Part shown: one piece after another, positions 12,501-25,927 of the stretch
Layout of the letters: every line of letters starts with the position of its first letter
Numbering within the stretch: position 1 is the first letter of the stretch
Assembly: GCA_034687125.1 (NCBI GenBank)
Contig: JAQGBZ010000001.1
Coordinates: 1-64,000 of the forward strand
Origin: Neelides folsomi
Taxonomy: Eukaryota; Arthropoda; Collembola; Neelipleona; Neelidae
Direction: 5' to 3'
DNA length: 64,000 nucleotides
Notes under the pieces: model-generated
The model's input: only the letters and a program-made list of their open reading frames with translations
Told to the model about the DNA's origin: nothing
Databases searched by the model: none
Translations under genes and position numbers: made by a program

Positions 12501-13052
12501 AGAAGAAGGTTCATCTTCCCCTATCGAGAGATCCCATTGAAGAGATGCTGTGAGCCTAATTGAAACCGACCTGTGTGAGGAGAAATTGAAAGAGGAGGGA
12601 TAGTCAATAAGAAAAAGATGCCAGAGAATCTCTCGGCTAAATCTCTTTTCAAATTATAAGAATATATCTTTATCTCTCATTCAAGTCTTTGAGCAAAAAG
12701 TATTTTCATTGTAATAATATAGCCAGTAATACTTATTTAGTATCCAGTTTTATCTTATCATATGATGAAAAAATTATACAAGAAATATACAATATTGAAG
12801 GATGAAAAATATCTTATAAGTTTATAAGGTAAATGGAAAATACTACGTATTATAAATAGGTATTACATACTATGACATATCTGTATTTTCAAGGCGTAAG
12901 CCTTGAATTATATTTAACTTCTTATCAATATGACTTTCTGGATTTTAATACGGTGCGAAGTTATAAAAGCCTTAAAAAGTCTGAGCTTTTTTGAACACCT
13001 TTGAAGACTTTAGACGGATTTGAGATTGAGAGGGAAGCAATCCATTTAGGGA
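9511..13052. other. Intergenic, nothing recognised
   Basis: AT-rich with purine-rich runs. A minus-strand open stretch at 11997-12377 lacks splice sites and family features and is not called. Confidence 0.5.
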
Positions 13053-13053
13053 A

Positions 13054-13097
13054 GCTGCCACCAAACGGAATGCTTCAACTTCTTCCGTTTTGGCAGC
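13054..13097. repeat. Short imperfect hairpin
   Basis: GCTGCCACCAAACGGAA faces TTCCGTTTTGGCAGC with a two-base bulge and a loop of about 12 nt. The stem is about 15 bp, shorter than a usual microRNA precursor. Confidence 0.5.
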
Positions 13098-13315
13098 AAA
13101 AAGCCTTTTAGCACCTTTGCTTTACAACGCTTTAAAAATATTACGACGTGAGTTTTGGCATTGATTAAATGCGAAACATATAGCCTTAAATAAAGAGCTG
13201 TTCAGATTTGATTTTTCAAAAAATATCAAAAGTTTTTATTTTTTAAATTATAATCTATAGTAAAAGTATTGGTAGATGTATCACCTCTCTACCATTATAC
13301 AGATATGGGAGCTTT

Positions 13316-13741
13316 TAATCAAAAACCATTTATGGTAAAAATTAAATTTTGAATTTTAAGTTTCCAGAGATTTCCGAAATTATATTTAATTCGCGTCTCA
13401 TTAATTTTTTTGTTATGGAGGGTGAATCAACAAACTTGAGGCATGTTAAAACAATAAATAGCTTTTAAATGATAAACTATGATATACTTTGCTTTACAAT
13501 CGTTCAAACAAGAAATTCGATTTGCTTTCTTAAATTTTATTTTCCTGTAATTGTATTGTTTTTGACAATGAACAAGATTGAATGTGTTTTAATATAATAA
13601 CGATAAAGATTTTTGTTGATTTACTTCCTGTATCAAGTAATTTTTATTAAATGTGAATTAAATAAAAATATGGAAATCTCTGGAAACTCAAAATTCAAAA
13701 TTTCATTTTTACCATAAATAGTTTTTGATTAAAAGCTCCCA
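13316..13741. mobile_element. 426-bp TA-flanked MITE
   Basis: Long inverted ends start TGGGAGCTTTTAATCAAAAA and continue for about 65 bp through GTTTCCAGAGATTTCC with few mismatches. TA lies on each side (13314-13315 and 13742-13743). The core is AT-rich with no coding sequence. It is consistent with a non-autonomous Tc1/mariner-type element. Its ends differ from those of the 7719-8580 element, so it is a different family. Confidence 0.8.
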
Positions 13742-13743
13742 TA

Positions 13744-16700
13744 TGTAGTAAATAAGTATAAATACCTATCTATTATACTATCCTTGCCTATCTACAATCA
13801 AAATAAAATCTGTATGTGAAAACATTGATATCAAAAAATACAAGTACAAAAAAATGTTCTGTAAGATTTCGGAGTAAAAAAGGCTCGTTATAAATTGCAT
13901 TTGTAGATAGAAATCTATAAGTTGGACATTGTGATTGAAAGTATTTCATTATCACCGCTCGAGAAAGAACTGAGGAAATGAAGTGGAGCTCTTAAAGGTT
14001 GACAAATGATATTGGTCGTTTGGCTTGAATCCATCAAGCTGGACGCGATTTCCGGGTTCGTTTCTAACCGGAACTTCTCCATGGGGCGCCCTTCTCATTC
14101 ACAGCCCACCCTCAACACAAAATATCCTTTGGGTTCTTTTAGATCATTTCTTAGAAAAAACTTTGCCTCCTCACAAGTTGCACAAATCCAGGGGCAAGTT
14201 CAGATAAATTTTGGATTTGGGGGAGAATGCAGATAATAAAGATCCTTCTTTGTGTATCTTTCCCTTCCCCAATGAAACTTTCTCTTTAATCTGTCCATCC
14301 CATAAATAAAGAAAAAAGTGCCATTAAGAAAACAAGGAAGGAGAAAAACTCGGCTCTTCCAATGCGCCCATTTCCTCCCATCTCCATACATTATAATAAA
14401 AAGGAAAGTTTTTTTTCATGACAAACTTTCCTTGTAGTTAAAGATTGCTTGAACAAAACTTCAAGTCTTTTCATTTTACTCATAAATTGTTAAATACTAA
14501 AAGGTAAGACACGATGTTTTCACCATAACTTAAAGTTAGATTCATATTGAAAGCTGAGCTACTTTCGCACTACATACGACTAAACACACAATAAGAAATA
14601 TTAAAAGCATTAAAAGCCAAAAGACGCTTAACTATTTAATTACCTAATAATTAGAAACCAAATGAGTTTGCTTAAACTTTATCATCTTGATGATTACGTA
14701 AATGGTTTTAATTGATTTGTCAAACTGTTCTTAATTTTGCAATTAGCTTCAATTAATATTATAAATATAAATACCAAATAGCATAAATACAGAATGGTAA
14801 AATTACAACGATATTTGCAATATTTATTTATTAACTTTTTAACGCTTTTAAATATCATTATAAATTGTTTAAATTGATATATTATCTCAATTTGCTAATT
14901 TTCTCTTTATTATCTCAATGCAGTTGGGTAATTACAATCATAATTAATTAAATTTCGAAATCAAGCTGTACGTCAATGAAATAGAATTTTTATTAAATTT
15001 ATCTTAGAGGACGTTAGTTCAATGTATAAAATTATAGTTTTTTGATATTTGAATTTCGCGTATACTATTTACGTATTATAATATTTTCAAAAGTGTTTAG
15101 CGTCATTTTGCTTACGCTATGTATGGTTAGTAAAGTAGAGTAAATAGTAGAAGCCCATGTGCAAACTCCGCACAATGAAGAAACTAATTATGTGGTAATA
15201 GATAGGACCAGAAATTATTTTAGCAGAAGGGGAAGAAGTGAGCGGAACTTGTCATTCGAAAATAAGTTATTTCTCCAACCAGACCTTTTTACCATCATCG
15301 AATATACTGATGAATATAAGCAAGGAATAGGGATGAGTGAATAGGGAAGTTTGAGTTCGAAACCCAAGAACTACGAAATGGCATATGATTAATGAAGTGT
15401 AGAGAAGGGGAAACAAAAATTCCAAACAAGTTGACGGGTCACTTCCGGGTCATCTTCCTTCTTCATTAATTTCTCCAACATTTGTTTCCAAAGCCCAACT
15501 ATTGGCATTTTTCTGTCCCTCCCTGATACTTTGTCACGGGGAATTTGATTCCTTGTAAGGAACCCCATTTATTTCTTTTAAAACCAATAATGTGGTGGTG
15601 GTGAAAGAATTCGGGAAAATAAATCTATCTCTCGTTTCTATTTATACTCATTTCCTCCTCCCACTATGGTTCAAATCATATTTCAAGGTCTTCTATCTTC
15701 CATAATCAATTACACAAAGTGTAAATAGAGAAGGCCCTTAAAAATAATACTTTCACTTTCTTATTTACCTCCTTATTTTCCTTCCGAACACAGAATTTCA
15801 ACATTTCAACCAATTTCCACATATTTGGAATTAATGTTCCTTTAATTTCCCCTATACTCTATGCTTCTTTGGGGAGGAAAATCTTCCCGGGTCTTGGGAA
15901 TAAATGTAAATTGTGTAAAAGTTAAATAGGAAATAAATATCATTTCATTTCCATTTCAACCCGGCCCATTGTGGAAAATCATAAACATGAAGGGGAAGAT
16001 AAAATTTCCATTACCACATGTTAGAGGCAATTGGGAGGGCAGAAAGGGAGAGTTTTGTCTTCCGGCCTTTAAGAGCTCCTAAAGATAGTAAAGAATTCCT
16101 TCAAATGAAAGTTGATTTCTCCTCAATGTTCACCAATCCAAATAAAGATAAACGCAAAGGGAAGAAGTGCGTGTATTTTAGATGAGTAAAGAAAGTGTCA
16201 ATTTCCTGAACAGATGATTTCCTTTTCATTTCAACATTCGGAAAAAATATAAAAGTGCTCACAAACCTTTCTTTATCTCTGGTATAAATGCACTTTTCTT
16301 GCAGTTCTTTGAAAAATAAATGAAAAGTGCAATGTTAAAAACTTCATTTAAATGTATGGGTTGAATAAAACTAAGAATTAACGATTTCATCGCACATCTG
16401 AAGAAAAAAATTCAAAGATGAGGACCTAATAAAGTCAAATTGGAAAATATTGTACGCCAATGAGAAAAATGTGGATAGATTTTGCCACTGCCTGACTATC
16501 ACAAGACATCAAACTTCACATTCCGATGTCTGGAAAGAATAAGAAAAGAATTTCACAGTTTTTTCTCTCTATTTTTTATCAAAGGAGGAAATGTGTTTCT
16601 TTTCCCATTCCTTTTCCCTCTGTTTTAATTTTTTCGGAAAGAGTGAGAGGGAAATGGCAAAGGGAATAATTAGCTGATTTGGAGGCGAAAGTTCTTTGAA

Positions 16701-19700
16701 ATTTACGAGAACTTCCACAGTATACTATAACCTTTAAGATTTATAAACTCCATATAGGCAAATGGTTGAGATTCCCTTATTTTCAGAACTCCTTATATAC
16801 CGTAGTACATGTATTTAATTTCTATACAAAATCCCCTTTATAAACTTCATATCATTATTTTCTCTCACACCACACAAATTAGTCACTGAGGGTGGTTTGA
16901 CTATTCACTTTAGATCTCTCCAAGTTTCCACTTTATGTTCATTGGCCAATGTTTCACTCTCTCACTTTCCAACCTAACAACTAACAAACAACGCTTATTA
17001 TCAAGTCAAACATGTGGAGGTTTAGTAGAATTTTCACTACGCATCTTCTTGTTACAAATATATAGGAAAATCAAAGTTTCTGTAAAAATCATATTTATGT
17101 GTGCTTTAAATACTTTGTTTCTGGAAATCGGGAAGTATGAGGAAGGAAAATGAATTCCGTTTCCGTCAATAATAATGGAAAGAGACAGAAAGGAATCTCA
17201 TCATTTTTTTCTCAAAGTTTAAAAATATATAGAATCTATAGTCTATAGAACCTTCGAAGTTCGTATGTAGTATGGACGTCTGAGGTTTACATGGAAGATC
17301 TTTGCATAAATATATGAAAGTGTCAGGCTGTATCGTTGTATGCTTATGGTTCTATTATTGTTTTTCTCCTCATTCCTTCTTGATGGGGGAGTGAGGAAGC
17401 GAAGGAAGAATCTTAATAAAATCCCCAGGACATTCAGAAGGCAGAGTTCGTTCCATTCGCTCTGTCATTTCACTCCTTGTTATGTTCCTCCTACTGGCAC
17501 TCTCCTGGCAGATTGAGTGTGAGCGTAGTTTTATTCTCTCTTCGCCAGTGAGTCATAAAATTTAATTGGGCCTCATCCCAAATAATTATCGTCAGAAGCA
17601 TCATCATTAAAGAAACAATTCTTTCTTCATCTCAACCAACTGCTTGTATTAAAAGCATGGCAAAATTAAGATCTTTGCAACTACAATTTGGAAGAATTAA
17701 ACATTAAACATTTTCAACTTGCAAAAAGATATTCAGTTCTTTAGATCTTTAACATTTGAGCTTCAGCATTAATGTACGTGTAATTTCTTAGGTCAAATGG
17801 AGATATAGAAACAGGTTGAATTGTAAATTATGAACACAATGGGAAAGCTCATAAAAGTGTTATTACAAAGCTCGGGAATAGTCTTTTTACAGGAATGATG
17901 TCTCAAGTAAGAGAAATGAAGGAAGTGGAAAGAACCGCATTGAATGTCTTTTATGATATCGAACCTAATGGTTTCCAACACGGGTGAGAAGGATATTTGA
18001 AGATTCTTTCGTATATCGCAATTTGTCTCTCGTCGGTTCTCTTTGGAAAGAGTTATTACAATCACTTAAAGAGAGAATAAAAGCGGAAAGGATTTCTTCC
18101 ATACAGCCCCAAATGACGAAAATGACTAGGCACATCGACCCGAGCCAATTTCTCAAAAGAATGACAAAGTCGTCTCCATAAACCCAAATGGAGATTTGGG
18201 TCGTAAAATATGGGGAAATGTGTGGGTTTAGTGGCGTTTATCCATTACCTCTTTTTACGCATTATGTGACGAGGACGATATGCCAAAATATATCATACAT
18301 AAATCTATAGTACGTATAATACACAGTACACATATACATACAAACCAACCTATGCACCATATATCAATACAGATATTCAATATGTGTATCTTCACAAATG
18401 TCATATACTGGTGCACATATTGGAATAAAATATACAATATAAGTATAAAATATAGGTAGATAAATATACCATATACTTATTTGCTATGTTTCATTACTTT
18501 GTTCCTGTTTATTGATAATAACGAAACTTTTCTTGATGTTATTCAAGCGCCAGCTGACAAAATAAGTATATGAAATACAGGGTATCTGCAAAAAACCTAA
18601 AACTAAATCTAAAACAATCACATGATTAAAAAAACTCGAATATATTGCATAGTAACTGCTTGAAGAAAAATGCATCTATCAGTACTTAAAACATGAATAT
18701 CTTCTTATAATTTAGTTTTTGACAAAAATATTATTTATCCTGATTTATGGATCATATGTGACATTGTGCAGAAATTGACGTATGCCTTTGAATGATTATT
18801 TGAGAGGTCTACATAGTTTGTTAAAGGAGAGTGGAGGAAAATCTGTTTTTTGACCGGATGTTTGTCTCCTTTTGATCGCTGAGGTTCCTTCTACCACCCC
18901 AACTCCTTTCCATCACTCCAACTCCTTTTGGTCCTATAGAAGTTGGTATTGAAGAGACCGCTGTCCGAGGTAACTTTTTATAAGTCCTCGACAAATTGCA
19001 CTTTTCCTCTCCCTTCCATCCCCTGCCCTTTCCATCAATGGAATAGGGAAGGAAAGTAAAGTGAAAGCAAAGTGGAAAATTTCATTCCCCGATTATCAAA
19101 CTTTTTTCAATACTGTCACATCAATCAATAACTTCCCTCGTTCTTAACATTATCCACTTGAAGGAAATCTACTTTCCCATATAAGGAAACTTGGAAGAAA
19201 TTTATTCAATATTCATCTTATTGATTGGATTAATAAAGGGGTAAGCCCACAAGCAATATTCTAAGTATGTAAGATATTATAAATAATATTTACTACATGC
19301 TAGACTATATGCATGATCAATTTTCATAAACAACAATATAACCATTGGGTTTCATATTGTATGAAGATTATGAGCATGTTTGTCAATCATAATAATAATC
19401 ATAAAACTAACTTCATATAAATTGTAGTTCCCTCTCCTCAGTATACTATACATAACATAATGTATAGGTAGTACTGGTAGATACATACCTACTAACTTTA
19501 ATATTCAATAAGTAATTTACCACAAAGAAACATACCATGTGATAATAATTATTAAAATCAATATGCAAATACTACGAATATACCTATGAACGAGTTGTAA
19601 AAAAGAAAATAAGCCAGATTTACCAAAATGGCCTTTAGATGATGAAGTCCCTTTGCATAAAATTATTGTTTACATTCTATCCGCTTTGACATTTATATTC

Positions 19701-22700
19701 GAGGAAATTCCGAGCTTAAGGAGATAACATGAGGTCTCAGAGGAGTCAAATTTATGACCTTATACACTCCACTCTCCGACACTTCCAGTTTTATATGAGA
19801 GGAATATCGTGGGGGAGTCAAATAAGGGCACATATTGTGTTATAGGATGACAACACACGACGTCTCCAAAAGCTCACTAATAAATCACACACAACAGCCG
19901 ATTTGTCATGAAAGGCTAAAGAAAGGTCATTTTTATAAATTTTTCATTCCCCAAAGAACAATTTCGCTTAACTTTGCCACGATTTATTTCTTGGTATACA
20001 AAATAACCAAATAACCAAAAATAAGATGATTTAAAATTTTTTCTTAATGCCTAAGTTTAACATTTAAGTATCTTACAGTACTTTAAATTGGGTTCTACCC
20101 GATTTTCATTATACGCATATGCAAATATTGTTTCAAACCTAAGAAGATTTTGAAAACAAGCTTATTAAAAACATTAAACAAAAATAATGGAGAACTTTAA
20201 ACTTATTTTTTCTTAAAAATAAAAATCTTTCCCTAACTAAATATTAAAGACAACTTAAATACGAAATACTATTGTATACTTACAATTCATATTTCATTAT
20301 TCATTGTATTATAATATAGGTATGTAATCTGAATACGTTTTACTTACAGTTTCTCAAATTAAATCCTGCATTGACTCATCGAGTTGATTAAAACTGAACT
20401 CATCTTTCTTCCTTTGAATTCATTCGAATGAAGGAAGTCTATTTCTCTAGAGAAGTGATTTAAAAGTTGTGAGCTTTGTGGATGCATATGGGAAGTGTAG
20501 TGAGAACTGTAATTGGTTTTCACAAAGTTGGATTGAAATGGGGAAAACCACAGGAAGTTTGTTTCTGTGTACATAATGCTTCGCTAAAAGTTTTCACTGC
20601 TTTTCACTATTTTCGGACATTACAGCCTTATTTGTGTACTCCAGTCTTCAGTTACTGATCTCTTGTGCGTGACAATTGTACAAAATCTCATTTTGGAAAG
20701 TCTCTTTGGTTCAAAGGGATCAACATTTTCTGTACTCAAATTTACAATTGCACCATTTTCAATACTATAGAATTATTCTGTTAAATTTTACTATAAGAGC
20801 CTATATGTAGTTGGTTTAAACTTAATCTCGGCCCTTAACTTTAAAATTTTACCCCAAGCATTAATTATTCCACTGAATTATAATAATTTTAAATAAATAA
20901 TGCAATAACTATATAATTCCAAAGGGAAAGATTTATTAAAAGAAAGATTTATAGTTCATAAAATGACAAGCTTAAATGCACGCGTATCATTTTTCTTTCT
21001 TCAGTGTGGAGCATTGAAAGAATAAATAAGCTTCTTAGGAAAAATGCAAATGAAACAAGAACTGAGAATAATTGAGACAAGAAAGGAGGGGGCCAAGTGC
21101 ACTGATTTGTTCAGAGTGGAATAAATTTGAATTTTTTCCATTCGGGGTGAATACATTGAATATTTTACGACCACGAGGGCGAATGTTCTTTTTTCATTTT
21201 AAATGCATTTGGAGTTTTCGCGTTCTCGAATGCATTTGGAAGATCTTCGTAGTTAAATCTCGTGACATTTGACTCGATGGTAAATCTCAATAGTGGCGAT
21301 AATCAATTCGGAGGAGGTGCGGAGAGAAAAGTGATGACTTCAACCCTCCCCGTCCGCCCTCTCAACTTCCTACATCTTTGGATGGGGATTTCCTCTTCCT
21401 ACGTCTCTCCCAACATCTCCCCACTCTCGGCATCTTCTCACTCCCAACATCTTTTGGATGTCTGTGGATGTCTCTGAATGGAATTAGAGCCGAGTAGGAA
21501 AGATGAGTAGAAGGCAAGTCATTAACATTCTTTTCTACACGTGCCCCAATGGAAATTAGCACCCCATTTTGCACTAAATCATCATCCCCCTACCATTTAC
21601 TTTAAAACCTCTGTTTAAGGTCTTGTGAGGAAATCCACTCATGGAGCTCTGCCTACACGTTTTCCATTCTTCGGATTTGGTTCATTCTTTGGTTCAATGG
21701 AACTCATCTCGTGTTATGTAATGGTAAATTGGTAAAATGTTAAAGCCTCCGTTAATCCATACTTCCTAATCATTTGGTTCCTCTCGTTCACATCTATGTA
21801 CTTTAATAGCCGTGTTTTCAGTGCTTTATCTTTTCAATTATCTTTCATATTGAGCATTATTTAAGTACCACACACATTAAATACGAGTATAAGCTATTAG
21901 GCCGAAAGAGGTTGGATTTTTGGTTAATAAAATCAATATAGATTCTTAAATACCCATAAATAAGTAAACCTGTTTGGGTATAAATAAATATCAAAATGTA
22001 ATGCCGAAATATTACTTAATAATTGCCTTCTAATAGTTAACGGCAGCTTAAAAATAATGAACTTCGATTGCTAGAGGTTCAACTCATTCTTTTAGATTTC
22101 CAAACCTCGTGGCGTTCTGCTTTGAGAAAACGTACATTTATCTTTCTCAAGGATTGAGAATTTTGACATTTCTTCTTTTTTATGGCCACAACATGACAAA
22201 AATAAATGAAAGAGAGGAATAAGCCGAATTGAAGGTATAACGTGATGGGGAAACTAAACTATTTTCAAAACTATATATTACTCCATAAGGAAGATCTATT
22301 ATTGTGGGAAATCTAGACCGTAAATTGTACACTTTAAACTGCGTAGCCCTTAAACTTTTTTAAATGTCGCATGTAAAAACTCTTAAATAAGTTGAGATTT
22401 TATTTTGTCGAGCAAATGATTAATAAAAAATTTCATTCTTTTATTACTAATTTGTATTTTAAATTATAAAGTGTTCGAATGATTCGGATTTAAATTAAAA
22501 ATAATTATTTCTCGGTGGATATTTTATTCATTTGGGTTATTTCATTATTGATACTCTAGATTTGAGACTGGCCAGTTGAAAATAAACAAATTATTTATTA
22601 CATCGGATGAAAGCAAAATAATATTGAAAGAGGGAGTCATTCACCCAAAATATTCTCAAGCAAATATGCATTTGACAAAGGATGCTCTCGAGTTTTCTTT

Positions 22701-23762
22701 TATTTTTCACACTTTCCCAACATGACCTTTCAAGTGCGGCGGAATAAAAAGCAGGGTGGAATTTTTAATAAAGCTTCTTTGTGTCTCCTATTAATATTCA
22801 ATTCGATCCAGGAGACAAACAGTGAGGTGGAGGAAGTTTAATAAAGAAACTTTCGCACAAACTTGTTCTTTTTCCACCCTTATTGAAACCTCCGAAGAAA
22901 GAATGAAACTATAAGACACAGTTGTATAGCAAATTATATTACTTCCTTTCTCGTAAACCTAATATAAATGTTTATTCCATTCTCTGGTATCGGGTATGTA
23001 TTATCTTACTATAATATATACCTACGAAGCAAACTTAATAAAATTACTCTACAGTGCAATATGGTGTAAATCAACACAGTGAATATAGTAGTGCGTAGTT
23101 TAATAATAAATACAAGATTAATTCACGAGGCATATACCAAATGTGACATTTGAAGCGTGAATTGGCTGTCAATCTTTTTCACGCAGCTTGCTTGTTCATT
23201 TGCATAGTCAAAGAGAGGAATGAGCTAGGGAATGGGATCTATGGGAGGCGAAGAGAATGAACCGAATTTCGGAGTGGGAGAAAAGGGTTCTCCGCCCTCT
23301 GCCTCTTTCAATCTGAAATCTTAGCATGTGGTAAGATCCGGACAGTAAAGTGAGAATATCCCAAACGTTCCCGTTCCCGATAGAATATAGGTAAGGTATT
23401 TTGATCGAGGTTTTTCAAAACTACTCTGTAATTAAAATAAATGCAAGTAACAACGTATGCGTCTCACTTCTTTATTCACAAATATACATCTGTTTTATTT
23501 ATTATGTGACTTGCTTATTTTATTAAAAGGGATCAAAAGTGGCTGGACTTTACAATCCGGAAATGGTCCATTTAGTCTTATGCTAAACTAAAATATAAGT
23601 ACAAACACAATACAATACACTAATGAACGCGACACTTTTTAACATGTTGGTCTATTGTTCATTCATTAACACAAGGGCTCCATGCATCCTTGATATTTTG
23701 CTATATTATAATATTAATTCTTTATCTTTGAATTGAGTTTATTGGGCTAAACCTCGCGGTAA
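13744..23762. other. 10 kb intergenic, nothing recognised
   Basis: AT-rich sequence with dense TATA/ATAC runs (about 18250-18480 and 19250-19600) and scattered purine-rich stretches. No gene, RNA or bounded repeat could be supported on either strand. Confidence 0.5.
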
Positions 23763-23999
23763 TGCAATGCGAGGTCAACCCTTGGACTGGAAGGAATAAA
23801 CTCCAGAACCGATCTGATATACAAAAATTAAGTTTAATCTACAAGTACTCCGATGGGGTAAAAAGAGAGATTAAGCTCTTTAGAATAGATTTTATTCGGA
23901 TTAAATGTTTACAATAAAATTAAGGAGCAGAGGAGATGATTGATCCTATAAAAGAGGAAGATCGTGAAGAAGAAAGGTTGAGTTTTTTAATGGTGGGGG

Positions 24000-24265
24000 A
24001 GGAGGGGAGTGTGGAGGGAAACAAATGATAACTTAGGGGAGGGTGGGGCAGGGGGCGGGGGATTGACGGCGGCGAACTGGCGGGTACCGGAGATGTGTTC
24101 GATGTACATGTCGCGGGACCACTTGATGGTGGCGCTGACTGCCAGTTTTGAGGGTGGCTGGGTCCTTTTCTTCTGGAGCTCACCGCTGTCCCTCAGCGGG
24201 TCCGATCGCTGCCCCTCGGTGGCGAGTGTAATCGGGGCGCACGCGCGACCTGCGCGCACATCTCT
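24000..24265. other. Isolated GC-rich island
   Basis: This stretch is far richer in GC than anything else in the window. It contains overlapping open frames on both strands, the longest minus-strand one (24259-23987) including KLAVSATIKWSRDMYIEHIS. I recognise no family. Such frames arise easily where stop codons are depleted by GC content. It abuts the U2-like fragment, and an 11-bp direct repeat TGCAATGCGAG flanks the pair at 23763-23773 and 24332-24342. Confidence 0.6.
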
Positions 24266-24267
24266 CC

Positions 24268-24321
24268 ATTAAACTCTTTAGAAGATACTACACTTTTGAT
24301 CTTAGCCAACCGAGAAGCGAT
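24268..24321 (-). pseudogene. U2 snRNA-like 5' fragment
   Basis: Reading the minus strand from 24321, ATCGCTTCTCGG, TTGGCTAAGATCAA, GTGTAGTATC and a later GTTTAAT match the conserved 5' region of U2 snRNA, including the branch-site recognition sequence. The stem-I loop is four bases short and two extra A precede GTGTAGTATC. After GTTTAAT the similarity stops and GC-rich sequence begins instead of stem-loop II and the Sm site. It is therefore a truncated, altered copy rather than a working gene. Confidence 0.75.
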
Positions 24322-24342
24322 AATGTCAAACTGCAATGCGAG

Positions 24343-25001
24343 TTTGGGTTTTATTTAATATACCTGACTTCGGACATGGATATAGAAAAATACATAAGCA
24401 TTTTACAATTACATATACAGCAACAATCAAACAAAATCAATTCGTTTAAATATTTTTACAGGATTTGAGTCTATTATATCTAGTGATTTTTGCATTTAAT
24501 TGTATTTATAATTAATATATTAAATTTTAATTGTGATTAAATAAATTTTGAAAAATCAATGTTTCTACATAATACTTATAAATAAAAATATGGACTTTTT
24601 GTAGCATTTATATTTAGTTAACTAAATATAAAGGTATATTGTAAATTGTAATTTATTGGTCTTCCTCGATTAAATTATTTTTATAAAGATGAATCTCGGA
24701 TTAAAGACTAAAATGAAATTAAACGCTTAAACTTGAGACCAAGGAGAACAAAATGTGAATTTAATTTTATTTGATGTACTTATATTAAAGTACATAAGTT
24801 GTTTCATTTATTTAAATAATCCATTGATATGTTATATCATATTATCCCATTGATAATGCTGTCTGTTTGAAATAATGAGGAAGGACTTGAAGTCCAATCA
24901 TGAGTAATCGTCATGAAAAGAATAAGCTTCATTTCCTATATGAAATGAACGCATGGTTGAACAAGAAGACCTCACCAAATTTCTACTGGTAGTTTGGTGG
25001 A
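24343..25001. other. Intergenic, nothing recognised
   Basis: Very AT-rich, with no gene or repeat that can be supported. Confidence 0.5.
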
Positions 25002-25009
25002 CAATGGAG
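25002..25009 (+). repeat. 8-bp target-site duplication, left copy
   Basis: CAATGGAG is repeated exactly at 25920-25927, directly outside the inverted ends. Confidence 0.8.
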
Positions 25010-25919
25010 GGGAGTCTAAAATGTTAGCGTAATACATAATAGGGTAAATACAAAATGGCGTAATTGTCTAGGCGTAATATTAATATGGCTTAAGTATTTA
25101 ATAGCTTAATATTAATATAGTGTAAGTATTTAATGGCGTAGTATTATAATGGCGTAAGTATTTTATAGCTTTGAACTGTAATAACGTAAATATTTTATAG
25201 CGTAAATATTCACTGTATTTAATAGAGTATAGAATTATTTAGCGTGCGTAAAATTCACATTCAAATGAATAATAATGATAAAGGTAAAAATTCATTTTCA
25301 GGAATATTTTCCGAGGTTTTAGATGATTTACATCTAGCTAAACACGAACTATTGGATTGAATGCAATGCTTATGAATTGTGTCTTTGTAATTGTAATCTT
25401 TACTATAAAGATATCCTTCGTGAACTAATTGATTTTCCCTTCATATATTTATGAAGTTCTTGACCTCAACCTTTTCATGGTCAAGAAATATTAGTTATAT
25501 AAATAATAACTTAATATTATGGAAATTAGATGCAATTTCTTAGTTTATTCTTATTTAACTTATCGTGTTTCATTCATGTTTTCATGAATAAATACATTGG
25601 TTTAAAAGTGACTTTAAATTTATAAAGAAAAGCTTACATTCAATGTTTAATATTTAGATAAGATACAAAGACAAAGTTAAATAATTTACCTTCTTAAAAT
25701 GCAATATATAACGTTAATCTAAAACTTACGTTGCATTAATATTAAGTTATAAATATTACGCCATTAAATACCTAAGCTATATTAACATTAAGCTATTAAA
25801 TACTTAAGCTATATTAACATTACGCCACTATTTACTTAAGCCATATTAACATTACGCCTAGACAATTACGCCATTTTGTATTTACCCTATTATGTATTAC
25901 GCTAACATTTTATGCTCCC
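25010..25919. mobile_element. 910-bp non-autonomous DNA transposon with 8-bp duplication and subterminal repeats
   Basis: The ends are GGGAGTCTAAAATGTTAGCG on the left and the inverse of GGGAGCATAAAATGTTAGCG on the right. They are bordered by CAATGGAG on both sides (25002-25009 and 25920-25927). The first 80 bp or so of the two ends are nearly identical. Inside, both arms carry diverged ~30-bp repeats of the type GGCGTAATATTAATATGGCT followed by TAAGTATTTAAT. No transposase is present. The 8-bp duplication points to hAT, P or Merlin-type mobilisation. Confidence 0.85.
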
Positions 25920-25927
25920 CAATGGAG

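Noticed and set aside
15345-15370. tRNA-like B box (GAGTTCGAAACCC)
   Set aside because: No A box or cloverleaf could be formed from the preceding 70 bases.
24009-24272. Plus-strand open frame across the GC-rich island
   Set aside because: Several frames are open here on both strands, as expected where GC content depletes stop codons. None shows a recognisable domain.
24241-24330. Working U2 snRNA gene
   Set aside because: The stem-I loop is shortened and similarity ends after about 54 bases, with no stem-loop II or Sm site following.
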